Source of the DNA: Balanoglossus misakiensis
Lineage: Eukaryota > Hemichordata
NCBI GenBank assembly: GCA_040954595.2
Contig: CM082594.2
Span: forward strand, 8,990,001 to 9,054,000
Length of the DNA stretch: 64,000 nt
Direction: 5' to 3'
Shown: piece by piece, positions 49,901-60,400 of the stretch
How positions within the stretch are numbered: position 1 is the first letter of the stretch
Layout: each line of letters opens with the position of its first letter
The notes under the pieces: generated by a model
The model's input: only the letters and a program-made list of their open reading frames with translations
Told to the model about the DNA's origin: nothing
The model's database searches: none
Translations under genes and position numbers: made by a program

Positions 49901-52900
49901 CTTGTTGATTTAGGTGGCCCCCTCTTTCGCCTCCATGTCCAGTGCTTAGGGCTTCTCTCGTTCGGATGAGGCTCCAAGCTCCCATCTTCCGCGTGTTTCC
50001 GTGGTTTTGGTACTGCTTTCTTAAAGGGATTAAAACCTGGGGTGGGGTCGAATCGCAGAAGGTCGCCCTGACCCAATAAACTTTTTTCACCACAGCAACA
50101 TAATGCACAAAATCTGTCTGACCCCTCACTTCTGTGAATCAAAGAGAAAAAATTTCACCAAGGGTAAACAGTACACATATTGGGGGATTGAGCAAAAATG
50201 TATGCACATACTTTATTAATGTCGTGGACCATCCATAGGTAGTGATGGTTAGCATTTTGTATAGTCCTGTATGTAGAATTACGAGAATATGTTTTTATTC
50301 TGTTACATCACTTCTTCAGTGCATGAAGACTACACAGTTATCAGCGTGTATTGTGACGTAGGTCTGTCATATTCAATCAATGCTGTATTAAATTCTTAAG
50401 ATTTGAAAGCAACTTTACCTGCAGTGCAAAGAGTACTCTTCTTGGGAGATTGCGTCATTACTAAGACTGCTAAAGTGTGACATGTCACCAAAAGTTCTAC
50501 TATCATCATCATGAAATGATAAGGAGTCCATACTATGGGTGCTACTCAAAACTTGTCCATCATCAAATTGACTTTTAATGTCTGTACTCTGTAGTTCTAT
50601 GGGTATGCCGCCTTCTGCAAGGGACTCGGGGATTTGGGGCTCTATTGACACTTGACTTTCGGCCTTGGCCACCTCTGCTGTCATGGCAACCTGACTGTCA
50701 TCATCGGCTCCTCCTGGGTATCGCTCTTTCAGCATAGGATGTAATCTGCATTAGTTACAGACAAATGATTAGAAGTTGCACTTTGTAACAATTTGGCACA
50801 AATTTGGTAGAGGGTTATCTTTCAGCAGGAAACATTAGATGAGGTCACAGACATCAAGACAAAAGTCTTATCATTTTAACCTTCTGGGCCATTCACGTGT
50901 CTTCAGATGTAATCGAGTTTGAAAATTTGCAAATTTGACTCAAAGCTCTTAAATCACGCTTGTTAGATCGCACACGCACATATCAAATTTGTATACTCAC
51001 AATTTCTTTCTAGGGATTGGTGATGATCCATCTTTGCGCGGTCGGCCTCTTCCTCTTCTGACGGTGCCTGCCCCCAGGGCTTGGCCTGGAACTGATGGCT
51101 CTCCCATACCAACCTCAGCTACATACTGCAAAACGGATTTCAAGAGTTATATGTACATGTACATCAACCCTGTGACAAGTCCTGCTATTTCTTGTGATGT
51201 AAAATTCACACGAACACTTGCATTACATTATGATTTGTTCATATACACCAGAATATTTGTATTCTGTTAACAAACCTCAGCACAACTGGGAACCCATACT
51301 GCACTGGAACATGTTGTGACCTCTGACCCCAATCTATTTTGAAGGTCAAACACACTCAAGAACACCAAAAAACACAAAGTATTCCAATAAATAATAACAG
51401 TGAGTAGAAAAAAATAACACTTACATCAGGGTCTTGCTTGGCTCTTGGAAATTTCTTTTTGCGGCCTGAAAGAAACACAAAGAGTGTTACGGACACTGCT
51501 TCCATAATAAAAAGCTCTAAATAGGATGTAAGAAATTATGCAATTGTTGGAGGGGATACTGAACGACATGCAGATACTACATCAAAAATTATAAAAATAT
51601 CTTAAAACCATACAAAATAAAATTTTGGTCTCCATTCTTCCCATATTATTAATGTTCAAAGCTATTCAACGTCCGATACAATAATCAATCTTGACAAAAC
51701 TATTAATTTGATGGTTGAAAATTAAACGTATAAAGTTTAACAGGATGAGACTGTTACAAAAATATCCAAGCTTAAGAACTAATTCTCAAAATATTCACTG
51801 GAAAATTTTAGTACGAGTTGCTTCTCAGCTATTATATCTGTATTTGTTCAACTGTACAAAATCAATATATTTTGATTTTAAGGTTATTTTAAATTTCAAT
51901 TTTTCTTTGTTATGGTACCTACCAAGTGTAGACATGACAAGCAATGATAAGAAACCTGAACCAATCACATTTACATTCTGTATTGTATGACCCTATCTTT
52001 TAGATTAGATATCACAAAGCCATTCATTTCCTCCCAATCTGTGACGCCCAATAACAACAACTACGGTATTCAGTTTTGGACCGGTTCCAAATTTAACCAC
52101 AAATGAAATACTAATTTATTATGGGTATACAATTATTAATACATGGTACAAGAAGCAGTGGTAGATTTTCACTGCAAAGAATGTAAAATAATAAAGTGCC
52201 AATGTCAAGTTCGGAATCAAAACAAAGAAATGAACTCCACATTCCAGCCAATACATGTATATATCGCAATGATAAATACTGTATAACAAATAATACTATG
52301 TCATTAATGTTGAGAAACTCAATATCATTATTGTTGGTTGTTGCTCATAACAACCAGAAACTGTAATTTCAGGCTAATTACACAGCTTCCTGATACTTCT
52401 CAGTAAGTTACACTGAGGACATGTGACTAACAAAGACATTCTTGACCTATTGTCTCTGCTGATGACATGACAAAATGTCCCTTTGTCCAGGAAAGGTTCA
52501 CTCAGTGTCAGCTATAAGCACCGAATGAAAATCAAACGGTCTTCCTAATTAACAAAACAACTGTCACGCCAAAATTTGAGCTTTGCTATAGTACTACATA
52601 AACCTGATTCCGATACATTCATTCCTGAAATTTAAAACATGGTGTCATCCCTTGACACAAAGGTCAACCCTAAAAACGTACACAACGCTGCAGACTACAA
52701 CCTGAAACCCCTTACGCACAAGCTGTACACAACATGGCAATACACAATGTATATAAAATAATGTACTAAACTTACAAAGTCAAATCAACTGAGGAGAAAC
52801 CTTTGAATTATAACCCCATGCTGACGACAACAACATGTCTTTTGTTGAGTTCTTTTATGGCAGAAACAATATCATACCGATGATACTCACAACATGATAT

Positions 52901-53648
52901 CTATGTAACATTGGCATCGTCTTTGAGATTCAATGAATGAATTTTAAAATTTGCAAATCTAAACACTCCCATTTCCCTAAATTAACATCGGGTATAATCA
53001 AAGTGTGAGATATTGCTAATAATTTCGATTTTGGTGAATTTTTTTCTCCGTATGAATTGAAATTCCAACAAAGAACTACAGAAGGCAAGGGCTCATGGGT
53101 AATACTATATTTAACCACAGCCGCCGAGGTATTCCCTACAAATTTTCTTTTCGGTCACCGACGAAACGCATGCCATCTCCCTACACTGACAATATAGGGC
53201 GCAATCGCCCTCTAGAAATAGACATTTACTGTTGTGGTATAAACAGTGATCAAAAATATGTTGTCAATTTCAAAGTAGGGGTTTTGAATATGGCTGCTCG
53301 ATTTCTCGCGTCCGTGAGCGTGCTTGATTGGAGGTCTTGCCACGCGTACCGCGGGCCAAGCGCAGAAAACAAACACTAAACCGTGGGGTTATAGACGTAT
53401 GATCACTTCACAACGATTGCAAATGAACCTGATCGTGGTCCTAATCAAAACAGTTAACACATCACACATAAAACAGCTTCACGATTGTGCTTTCATTAAC
53501 TTGCCGAATGCCATTTCGTTCACGACTACGGCGTTGCTAAAACAGTTTTCATGCACGCTATTTTTAAACCACCGACCGGCGGGCGGTCTTACAGTCTGGC
53601 CGTTGAGAACACGCTACATTCAGCAGAAAATTGCAACTTACCTGACAT
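25043..53648 (-). CDS. KMT2C: Histone H3K4 methyltransferase KMT2C/KMT2D (MLL3/MLL4, undivided pre-vertebrate form)
   Basis: Enhancer H3K4 mono-methyltransferase of the COMPASS-like complex. I traced 49 coding exons; their lengths sum to 14,805 nt with all phases joining, giving 4,934 residues (human KMT2C 4,911). Order: AT-hook; N-terminal extended PHD and PHD cluster; second PHD cluster; GIGGF and FPAYLQEAFFG motifs; HMG box; long Pro/Gln/Met-rich middle encoded mainly by three giant exons (38248-37462, 37252-33950, 33765-30631); C-terminal extended PHD; FYRN; FYRC; SET; post-SET. The start is ATG-TCA-G at 53648-53642, the end of the first exon, spliced over a 2.2-kb intron to exon 2 (51465-51425). 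The N-terminal AT-hook and CxxC-GEKSLLGQGDL block are KMT2C-like. The gene looks intact. Confidence 0.96.
26135..27144 (-). other. KMT2C: KMT2C/D FYRN and FYRC exons
   Basis: Exons 27144-27024 (FYRN, RIGSLIFHSVGQLLPHQ), 26872-26710 (FYRC start: TTRLYWSMRYTNKRCRY), 26557-26421 (EDLFGLTEPSILRVIES) and 26265-26135 (IQGYIFRFGRSPLIELPLAI). FYRN and FYRC fold together and are characteristic of KMT2 proteins. Confidence 0.93.
27307..28294 (-). other. KMT2C: KMT2C/D C-terminal extended PHD exons
   Basis: Exons 28294-28187 (KKWKDIRWKKWHI), 28041-27932 (RKCIFCGELGDGSTDGPAR), 27784-27541 (VDVWVHLNCALWSAEVYET, CHKFRCTNIYHFGCAI) and 27419-27307 (TMLCPLHCPS, YRRVYISRDENKQIA). All Cys/His positions of the extended PHD are present. 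In the human proteins this domain reads histone H4 tails. Confidence 0.93.
28471..30098 (-). other. KMT2C: KMT2C/D conserved linker exons before the extended PHD
   Basis: Exons 30098-29882 (PPSLPTPPPTSDN), 29641-29457 (STVPSSSPECVEDD, cf. human SFVPSSSPESVVG), 29282-29007 (GVVAAVADLLHIPEPNSFEV, cf. human VVAAFSDLLHVRIPNSYEV) and 28892-28471 (FCRHCDVVVLGEGVRK with a later FCSTSC zinc-like pair). These short blocks are shared with KMT2C and confirm co-linearity. Confidence 0.88.
30631..33765 (-). other. KMT2C: KMT2C/D giant exon, 3' of three (about 1,045 residues)
   Basis: One 3,135-nt exon. Its N-terminal half is Pro/Gly/Met-rich and disordered. Conserved islands: QYEEWLFQHQQLLNMQQKFLE coiled coil and KKKKSLSARQRASKK, DDNNPFSDEFQQRERREKMA, the KKKRVRRKKKEEVDPYDLP basic patch, and QLPLLPLCEPEVSINFSLCP with LTNPPTPPASLPPSPPDKMA. 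These match the same order in human KMT2C/D. The long opposite-strand frames here are composition shadows. Confidence 0.9.
33950..37252 (-). other. KMT2C: KMT2C/D giant exon, middle of three (about 1,100 residues)
   Basis: One 3,303-nt exon, mostly Gln/Pro-rich disorder. Conserved islands: AKAQLRELLVKQQEQKRRRKQ, QFIELKRH, DGEFNILEYADPELVDTN with LFKDLGL, and EQPLLLQDLLEKEK. A Cys/Gly-rich repeat block (34801-35285) lies between the last two and is not part of the family pattern I know. Confidence 0.9.
34801..35285 (-). repeat. KMT2C: Cysteine/glycine-rich acidic repeat block inside KMT2C/D
   Basis: About 160 residues (roughly residues 2515-2677) made of degenerate 6-8-residue units such as GCGEKDGK and NCGEKEG, with 23 single cysteines spaced every 6-9 residues, plus many Asp, Glu, Lys and Gly. 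The DNA repeats too, so it probably grew by slippage or unequal exchange. Frame and flanks are intact, so it is translated. Confidence 0.9.
37462..38248 (-). other. KMT2C: KMT2C/D giant exon, 5' of three (about 262 residues)
   Basis: Starts LNEGIQRKKAQEKL, continuing a charged helix after the HMG box. It then has Met/Pro/Gly/Gln repeats around 37850-38110 (units like GQMPGP), a poly-Pro run, and a charged Gln-rich helix (KLMKEQKLLREQEQERQWKL). Human KMT2C has a similar EHEQEWKFRQQMRQ helix after its HMG box. Confidence 0.88.
38797..38921 (-). other. KMT2C: KMT2C/D HMG-box exon
   Basis: Encodes WPTRAKQIAKLWRKATSDDK followed by APFLQRARENRAAQRLKDAQ. This is the single HMG box of MLL3/4, directly preceded by the conserved YNQRNILKWEKDEPLGDMAT block in exon 39523-39140. 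A 48-nt exon follows (38666-38619). Confidence 0.93.
39140..42580 (-). other. KMT2C: KMT2C/D exons between the second PHD cluster and the HMG box
   Basis: Exons 42580-42323, 41771-41664, 41058-40945, 40822-40704, 40542-40236, 40082-39948, 39783-39688 and 39523-39140. Landmarks: GVFLTESGFNQIKSL, KKRKRRAYRPGIGGFVARAR spanning an intron, LEHAFPAYLQ/EAFFGKSLL spanning an intron, DDELLGIL, LDAEDIDKMVTEG, MDDILSGMLSPHEQ. All have counterparts in human KMT2C in the same order. Confidence 0.88.
42799..44141 (-). other. KMT2C: KMT2C/D second PHD cluster
   Basis: Exons 44141-44031 (MHTTVVLFSVKDKFTLTQ), 43871-43767 (DMCVSCGSFGRGAEGRLL), 43621-43440 (CRCLDCTVCEGCGKA-type PHD, LLLCDDCDISYHTYCL), 43262-43098 (CTHCGATSPGFKCNWQNNYT) and 42956-42799 (DGFENEDDIERAADQGYHCV). 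Zinc cysteines and histidines are complete. In the human proteins this cluster reads histone tails. Confidence 0.92.
44498..46880 (-). other. KMT2C: KMT2C/D linker exons between PHD clusters
   Basis: Exons 46880-46845 (36 nt), 46434-46075 (acidic, 120 residues), 45397-45278 (GMGKPSIIKRIGAGRPR) and 44605-44498 (KRRRHPGPPGKRGPKPK). The last two resemble the Gly/Arg/Pro-rich AT-hook-like tract (GRPR, KRRPRG) of human KMT2C before its second PHD cluster. The rest is low-conservation acidic linker. Confidence 0.85.
47154..50131 (-). other. KMT2C: KMT2C/D N-terminal extended PHD and PHD cluster
   Basis: Exons 50131-49901 (CALCCCGEKSLLGQGDLLRF), 49678-49536, 49390-49176 (AHHCCAAWSEGVC, CSYCKKHGATIVC), 49027-48970 (LFCPDHLDQAET), 48851-48674 (NCVVCDSPGDMMEQLFCTSC), 48195-48081 (MLVCDTCDKGYHTFCL), 47839-47646 (CRVCTDCGSRT, CPICGKAY) and 47271-47154 (WIHAGCDES). 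This is the extended PHD followed by three PHD/RING-like fingers, as at the start of human KMT2C. Confidence 0.93.
50419..51465 (-). other. KMT2C: KMT2C/D N-terminal AT-hook exons
   Basis: Exons 51465-51425 (GRKKKFPRAKQDPD), 51125-51001 (RRGRGRPRKDGSSPIPRKK, an AT-hook; human KMT2C has RPRGRPRKDG) and 50745-50419 (acidic, 109 residues). The AT-hook contacts AT-rich minor groove. Confidence 0.9.
51466..53641 (-). other. KMT2C/D first intron
   Basis: About 2.2 kb between the first coding exon (donor gtaagt) and exon 2. Mostly AT-rich, rising in GC above 53.1 kb. No gene or conserved motif recognised. Confidence 0.6.
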
Positions 53649-55660
53649 CCTACACTAAATTTCCCGGATTCAATTACTTTTTCATATGGCACAGAAGCAT
53701 AGTAGAAAATCGCCGTGTTGCCAAAGGCCCGTAAAATGAAACAATCCAGCTAAAAGATGGATACTCGGTTCGAATATGGCTTCCGAAATGTGGAAATCAA
53801 CTTTACTCAACGCTGCCGCGAAACACACACAGGGGATAATGTTGAAAGATTCCTCTATTCGGATATAAAATGCCACTCCACCGGCCCGCATAGACTTGTC
53901 ACCAGCTCCGCAACAGTTTTACGATGATCTCTGGCTCCCCAAATACTGCATCGACATAACAAGAAAGAAGCTATAATCAAGGGCTAATTAGCAGGTCTCC
54001 ACACAGCCCGCTGCGAAGAATCTTCCTCCAGTAATGTATTCGAAAGCAGGGCTTGAAATTTTCCGCAAAATTCACACATATAAGTAGGTGTTACTCTCAC
54101 TCGGTTAACCAAATCATATGCTCAATAATTTCTCGTCTGTTTGGGTAAATTTAGATATAAAAACTAACCATCGAACCAATATCCAACAACGACACGGCCG
54201 CCATCTTGAAAAGCCTAAGTTCGCCTTGACCTCCCGCGAGTAAACACCCCAGAGAAAATAGTCCCATTTCCCGTCTCGTTTTTTAATAACCATTCTGTAC
54301 GTGGCCAAAATACTTTCAACTTTCTTTCATTTTAACATTTTTCTAAGAATTGGACACAAATCCAATTAATTTATCCCACGAATTAGCGAAAAACGAAGCG
54401 TTCCCTCTCGTCGATTATTAAGGGCGTTTTCCATTTGCGGATGAATCCATCCTTTTAAACCCCCGCGATAGTAAATTTGCATATCCACAATAGCTCAAGG
54501 CCATTACACTGAGAGGTCATAGGGAGTATTTAGGTTACTGAAAATCAACTCCACGCCGAAAGAATTTTCCACGAATGTCTTGTGATCATTTAGTCTTAGA
54601 GACCTTATTTCGAATGACTTAACGAGCATAGTATTTTGGATGCAACGCAAAGTCAGAGAAACAATGGCGGAAAGTGTACAGGAAATTTGTTGCGTTTTGA
54701 GTCAAAGCAAATAAAACATCGGCAGCTTTTGTTCATTCAGTCAGGTGTGATGCGTCGGTTTAGCTTCCTCGATAACAAGATCAACTGCATGCCATCTTAT
54801 CAAAAACTGAAATAGAAATATATCCGATGGCAAATAAAATCTTCAATTTGATATAAAACGGCGAAGCATATTCGGATTAACCTGTCTTGTGGAGAGTTAA
54901 TACAACATTGAAGCTGATGTTTTGCTATTAATCCGGACGAGATAGGGTGCCCTACTACAGAAAAAAAATACAATGTATGTTGCACCTTGTCGGCGCGTCG
55001 CACCCATTCGTTTGATATGAACACATACCTTGTCCGCAATTTGATATTCAAAAACTGAGAACGGAGTTATATCGGCTTTTGCTTGAAAAGAAATAAGAGT
55101 TTCCACTAGGGATCGCCGATTGCTTTGACTGGAAGAACACCTGACTACACGAGTATCAAATGTGTGAAACCGACAAGTTGTCACTCGTCTTCCGAACTGT
55201 TGTTTTGTTTGGTTACCTGTTGGCAGCCATGATTGGTAGTTTAGTATTTCAAATAACTTCAACTTAACTGTGCCCTCGCGAAGCAGTGGGAGTAATTTTA
55301 TAAATTGATACGAGTTATCAAAGATAAAAGGCATCTTAACAAATAAAAGGCGTGTTTCCTATATATCATATATCTGTAAAATAGGTACGTGTAGCCTGTA
55401 GGCCTACATATGTCGCGACTCCTGCCGGGCCTATATTTTGAATGGAATAGACTCTATTGGGGCGATAAAACATTTGAGAAAGCACAAACACTAGAGATGT
55501 ATATACTTTTGCTTTTGTTTTTAAATTCCATGTAGGCTTTATACCGGTACATTCTGCTTGTGAACGTGCCTTTCGGCTATAGGCCTATAGGCTAACCCAT
55601 GAAAAATGACCAGAGATTACAAAATTTCCGAAATTCGCAAAGTCGGAAATTAGTCCTTTT
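53649..55660 (-). promoter_or_regulatory. KMT2C/D 5' UTR and promoter region
   Basis: GC-richer near 53.3-54.3 kb with no clear TATA box. A 36-nt frame at 54204-54169 (AAG-ATG-GCG-GCC context, MAAVSLLDIGSM, then a gttagt donor) could be an upstream or alternative first exon. It does not match the phase of exon 2 directly. From 54.3 to 55.66 kb nothing is recognised. Confidence 0.35.
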
Positions 55661-56689
55661 TTGACAACAATTACAATGATTATGTCGTGAAAAGTTCTCA
55701 CACACAAAAAAGAAGTGAAAAAAGTGGTCTCGAACCAACAGCAGTTGACACCTTCAGGTAAAAGACTAGCCTTCATGAACCCTTCGCCATCACGATGTGT
55801 ACTAGAAACAGTTCTTGTTTGCACCGCCGCGGTGCATATAAGAGTTCCCTGCCCGTTCTTTATTCACTCCTCGACGACAAAAACGTTTTATTACGGCCCA
55901 AATAACGACTTTTTCGCTCCTTGGTTGGTCATGCGGACGGAAAGACACTGTTTTAGCGAGTTTATCTCTCTCTCTCCTGAGCACTCCGTATTCAGACTTG
56001 CCAAAGTGAACCGCGACAAAAAAAATGACAAAGTTTCCCTGCATGTTTCTTATACCCGACAGATAAAAAACGCAGCGTAGATATTGAAATGAATTGGATT
56101 TATGAAAATGATAAAAAAATTACAATGATAATGTCGTTAAAAGTTCTCAAAAAAAAAAGAAATAGAAAAAGAAGTGGTCTCGAACCAACATCAGTTGACA
56201 CCTTCAGGTAAAAGGCAAGCCTTCCTGAACCCTTCGCCATCAGGATGTGTGCTAGAAATAGTCGGAATTTTACCGCACTATATTGCAACTACCATGATCT
56301 TATTTGCACCGCAGCGGTGCAAATTCTTATTTGCACCGCAGCGGTGCAAATAACAGTTCCCTGCACCGCAACGATCTGACCGTTCTTTATTCACTCCTCG
56401 ACGACAAAAACGTTTTATTACGGCCCAAATAACGACTTTTTCGCTCCTTGGTTGGTCATGCGGACGGAAAGACACTGTTTTAGCGAGTTTATCTCTCTCT
56501 CCTGAGCACTCCGTATTCAGACTTGCCAAAGTGAACCGCGACAAAAAAAATGACCAAGTTTCTCTGCATGTTTCTTATACCCGACAGATAAAAAACGCAG
56601 CGTAGATATTGAAATGAATTGGATTTATGAAAATGATAAAAATTACAATGATAATGTCGTTAAAAGTTCTCAAAAAAAAAAGAAATAGA

Positions 56690-56772
56690 AAAATAAGTGG
56701 TCTCGAACCAACATCAGTTGACAACTTCAGGTAAAAAAAGACAAGCCTTCCTGAACCCTTCGCCATCAGGAT
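56690..56772 (-). ncRNA. tRNA-like (SINE-head) element, representative copy
   Basis: On the minus strand TGGCGAAGGGTTC (56765-56753) resembles a Pol III A-box and GGTTCGAGACC (56709-56699) fits the B-box consensus. Their start-to-start spacing of about 56 nt suits a tRNA-Ser/Leu type with a long variable arm. A T-rich run follows (CTATTTCTTTTTTTTTTG), suitable as a Pol III terminator. The acceptor stem does not pair well, so this is a tRNA-derived element and not a working tRNA. The same pair recurs in each of the ten units. Confidence 0.5.
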
Positions 56773-57373
56773 GTGTGCTCGAAACAGTCCGAATTTTACC
56801 GCACTATATTGCAACTACCATGATCTTATTTGCACCGCAGCGGTGAAAATTCTTATTTGCACCGCAGCGGTGCAAATAAGAGTTCGCAGCGGTGCAAATA
56901 AGAGTTCCCTCCCCCGAAACGATCTGACCGTTCTTTATTCACTCCTCGACGACAAAAACGTTTTATTACGGCCCAAATAACGACTTTTTCGCTCCTTGGT
57001 TGGTCATGCGGACGGAAAGACACTGTTTTAGCGAGTTTATCTCTCTCTCCTGAGCACTCCGTATTCAGACTTGCCAAAGTGAACCGCGACAAAAAAAATG
57101 ACCAAGTTTCTCTGCATGTTTCTTATACCCGACAGATAAAAAACGCAGCGTAGATATTGAAATAAATTGGATTTATGAAATTGATAAAAATTACAATGAT
57201 AATGTCGTTAAAAGTTCTCAAAAAAAAAAGAAATAGAAAAATAAGTGGTCTCGAACCAACATCAGTTGACAACTTCAGGTAAAAAAAGACAAGCCTTCCT
57301 GAACCCTTCGCCATCAGGATGTGTGCTCGAAACAGTCCGAATTTTACCGCACTATATTGCAACTACCATGATC

Positions 57374-57431
57374 TTATTTGCACCGCAGCGGTGCAAATTC
57401 TTATTTGCACCGCAGCGGTGCAAATAAGAGT
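57374..57431. repeat. Paired perfect palindromes, representative copy
   Basis: ATTTGCACCGC-A-GCGGTGCAAAT occurs twice in a row. In most units the second copy extends to arms of 15 bp around one central base, ending in AATAAGA. A third half-palindrome (GCAGCGGTGCAAATAAGAG) follows in the longer unit types. Any transcript would form strong hairpins. Confidence 0.85.
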
Positions 57432-60400
57432 TCGCAGCGGTGCAAATAAGAGTTCCCTCCCCCGAAACGATCTGACCGTTCTTTATTCACTCCTCGACGA
57501 CAAAAACGTTTTATTACGGCCCAAATAACGACTTTTTCGCTCCTTGGTTGGTCATGCGGACGGAAAGACACTGTTTTAGCGAGTTTATCTCTCTCTCCTG
57601 AGCACTCCGTATTCAGACTTGCCAAAGTGAACCGCGACAAAAAAAATGACCAAGTTTCTCTGCATGTTTCTTATACCCGACAGATAAAAAACGCAGCGTA
57701 GATATTGAAATGAATTGGATTTATGAAAATGATAAAAATTACAATGATAATGTCGTTAAAAGTTCTCAAAAAAAAGAAATAGAAAAATAAGTGGTCTCGA
57801 ACCAACATCAGTTGACAACTTCAGGTAAAAAGACAAGCCTTCCTGAACCCTTCGCCATCAGGACGTGTGCTAGAAACAGTCGGAATTTTACCGCACTATA
57901 TTGCAACTACCATGATCTTATTTGCACCGCAGCGGTGCAAATTCTTATTTGCACCGCAGCGGTGCAAATAACAGTTCCCTGCACCGCAACGATCTGACCG
58001 TTCTTTATTCACTCCTCGACGACAAAAACGTTTTATTACGGCCCAAATAACGACTTTTTCGCTCCTTGGTTGGTCATGCGGACGGAAAGACACTGTTTTA
58101 GCGAGTTTATCTTTCTCTCTCCTGAGCACTCCGTATTCAGACTTGCCAAAGTGAACCGCGACAAAAAAAATGACCAAGTTTCCCTGCATGTTTCTTATAC
58201 CCGACAGATAAAAAACGTAGCGTAGATATTGAAATGAATTGGATTTATGAAAATGATAAAAATTACAATGATAATGTCGTTAAAAGTTCTCAAAAAAAAA
58301 GAAATAGAAAAATAAGTGGTCTCGAACCAACATCAGTTGACAACTTCAGGTAAAAGACAAGCCTTCCTGAACCCTTCGCCATCAGGATGTGTGCTCGAAA
58401 CAGTCGGAATTTTACCGCACTATATTGCAACTACCATGATCTTATTTGCACCGCAGCGGTGCAAATTCTTATTTGCACCGCAGCGGTGCAAATAAGAGTT
58501 CGCAGCGGTGCAAATAAGAGTTCCCTGCACCGCAACGATCTGACCGTTCTTTATTCACTCCTCGACGACAAAAACGTTTTATTACGGCCCAAATAACGAC
58601 TTTTTCGCTCCTCGGTTGGTCAGGCGGACGGAAAGACACTGTTTTAGCGAGTTTATCTCTCTCTCCTGAGCACTCCGTATTCAGACTTGCCAAAGTGAAC
58701 CGCGACAAAAAAAATGACCAAGTTTCTCTGCATGTTTCTTATACCCGACAGATAAAAAACGCAGCGTAGATATTGAAATGAATTGGATTTATGAAAATGA
58801 TAAAAATTACAATGATAATGTCGTTAAAAGTTCTCAAAAAAAAAAAAGAAATAGAAAAATAAGTGGTCTCGAACCAACATCAGTTGACAACTTCAGGTAA
58901 AAAAAGACAAGCCTTCCTGAACCCTTCGCCATCAGGATGTGTGCTCGAAACAGTCCGAATTTTACCGCACTATATTGCAACTACCATGATCTTATTTGCA
59001 CCGCAGCGGTGCAAATTCTTATTTGCACCGCAGCGGTGCAAATAAGAGTTCGCAGCGGTGCAAATAAGAGTTCCCTCCCCCGAAACGATCTGACCGTTCT
59101 TTATTCACTCCTCGACGACAAAAACGTTTTATTACGGCCCAAATAACGACTTTTTCGCTCCTTGGTTGGTCATGCGGACGGAAAGACACTGTTTTAGCGA
59201 GTTTATCTCTCTCTCCTGAGCACTCCGTATTCAGACTTGCCAAAGTGAACCGCGACAAAAAAAATGACCAAGTTTCTCTGCATGTTTCTTATACCCGACA
59301 GATAAAAAACGCAGCGTAGATATTGAAATGAATTGGATTTATGAAAATGATAAAAATTACAATGATAATGTCGTTAAAAGTTCTCAAAAAAAAAAGAAAT
59401 AGAAAAATAAGTGGTCTCGAACCAACATCAGTTGACAACTTCAGGTAAAAAAAGACAAGCCTTCCTGAACCCTTCGCCATCAGGATGTGTGCTCGAAACA
59501 GTCCGAATTTTACCGCACTATATTGCAACTACCATGATCTTATTTGCACCGCAGCGGTGCAAATTCTTATTTGCACCGCAGCGGTGCAAATAAGAGTTCG
59601 CAGCGGTGCAAATAAGAGTCCCCTCCCCCGAAACGATCTGACCGTTCTTTATTCACTCCTCGACGACAAAAACGTTTTATTACGGCCCAAATAACGACTT
59701 TTTCGCTCCTTGGTTGGTCATGCGGACGGAAAGACACTGTTTTAGCGAGTTTATCTCTCTCTCCTGAGCACTCCGTATTCAGACTTGCCAAAGTGAACCG
59801 CGACAAAAAAAATGACCAAGTTTCTCTGCATGTTTCTTATACCCGACAGATAAAAAACGCAGCGTAGATATTGAAATGAATTGGATTTATGAAAATGATA
59901 AAAATTACAATGATAATGTCGTTAAAAGTTCTCAAAAAAAAGAAATAGAAAAATAAGTGGTCTCGAACCAACATCAGTTGACAACTTCAGGTAAAAAGAC
60001 AAGCCTTCCTGAACCCTTCGCCATCAGGATGTGTGCTCGAAACAGTCGGAATTTTACCGCACTATATTGCAACTACCATGATCTTATTTGCACCGCAGCG
60101 GTGCAAATTCTTATTTGCACCGCAGCGGTGCAAATAAGAGTTCCCTGCACCGCAACGATCTGACCGTTCTTTATTCACTCCTCGACGACAAAAACGTTTT
60201 ATTACGGCCCAAATAACGACTTTTTCGCTCCTTGGTTGGTCATGCGGACGGAAAGACACTGTTTTAGCGAGTTTATCTCTCTCTCCTGAGCACTCCGTAT
60301 TCAGACTTGCCAAAGTGAACCGCGACAAACAAAATGACCAAGTTTCCCTGCATGTTTCTTATACCCGACAGATAAAAAACGCAGCGTAGATATTGAAATG

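Noticed and set aside
56278-60328. Repeated 79-97-codon frames in every satellite unit (beginning MSRFTLASLNTEC on the minus strand)
   Set aside because: They recur only because the units are near-identical. They run through the palindromes, vary in their ends between unit types, and show no family resemblance.
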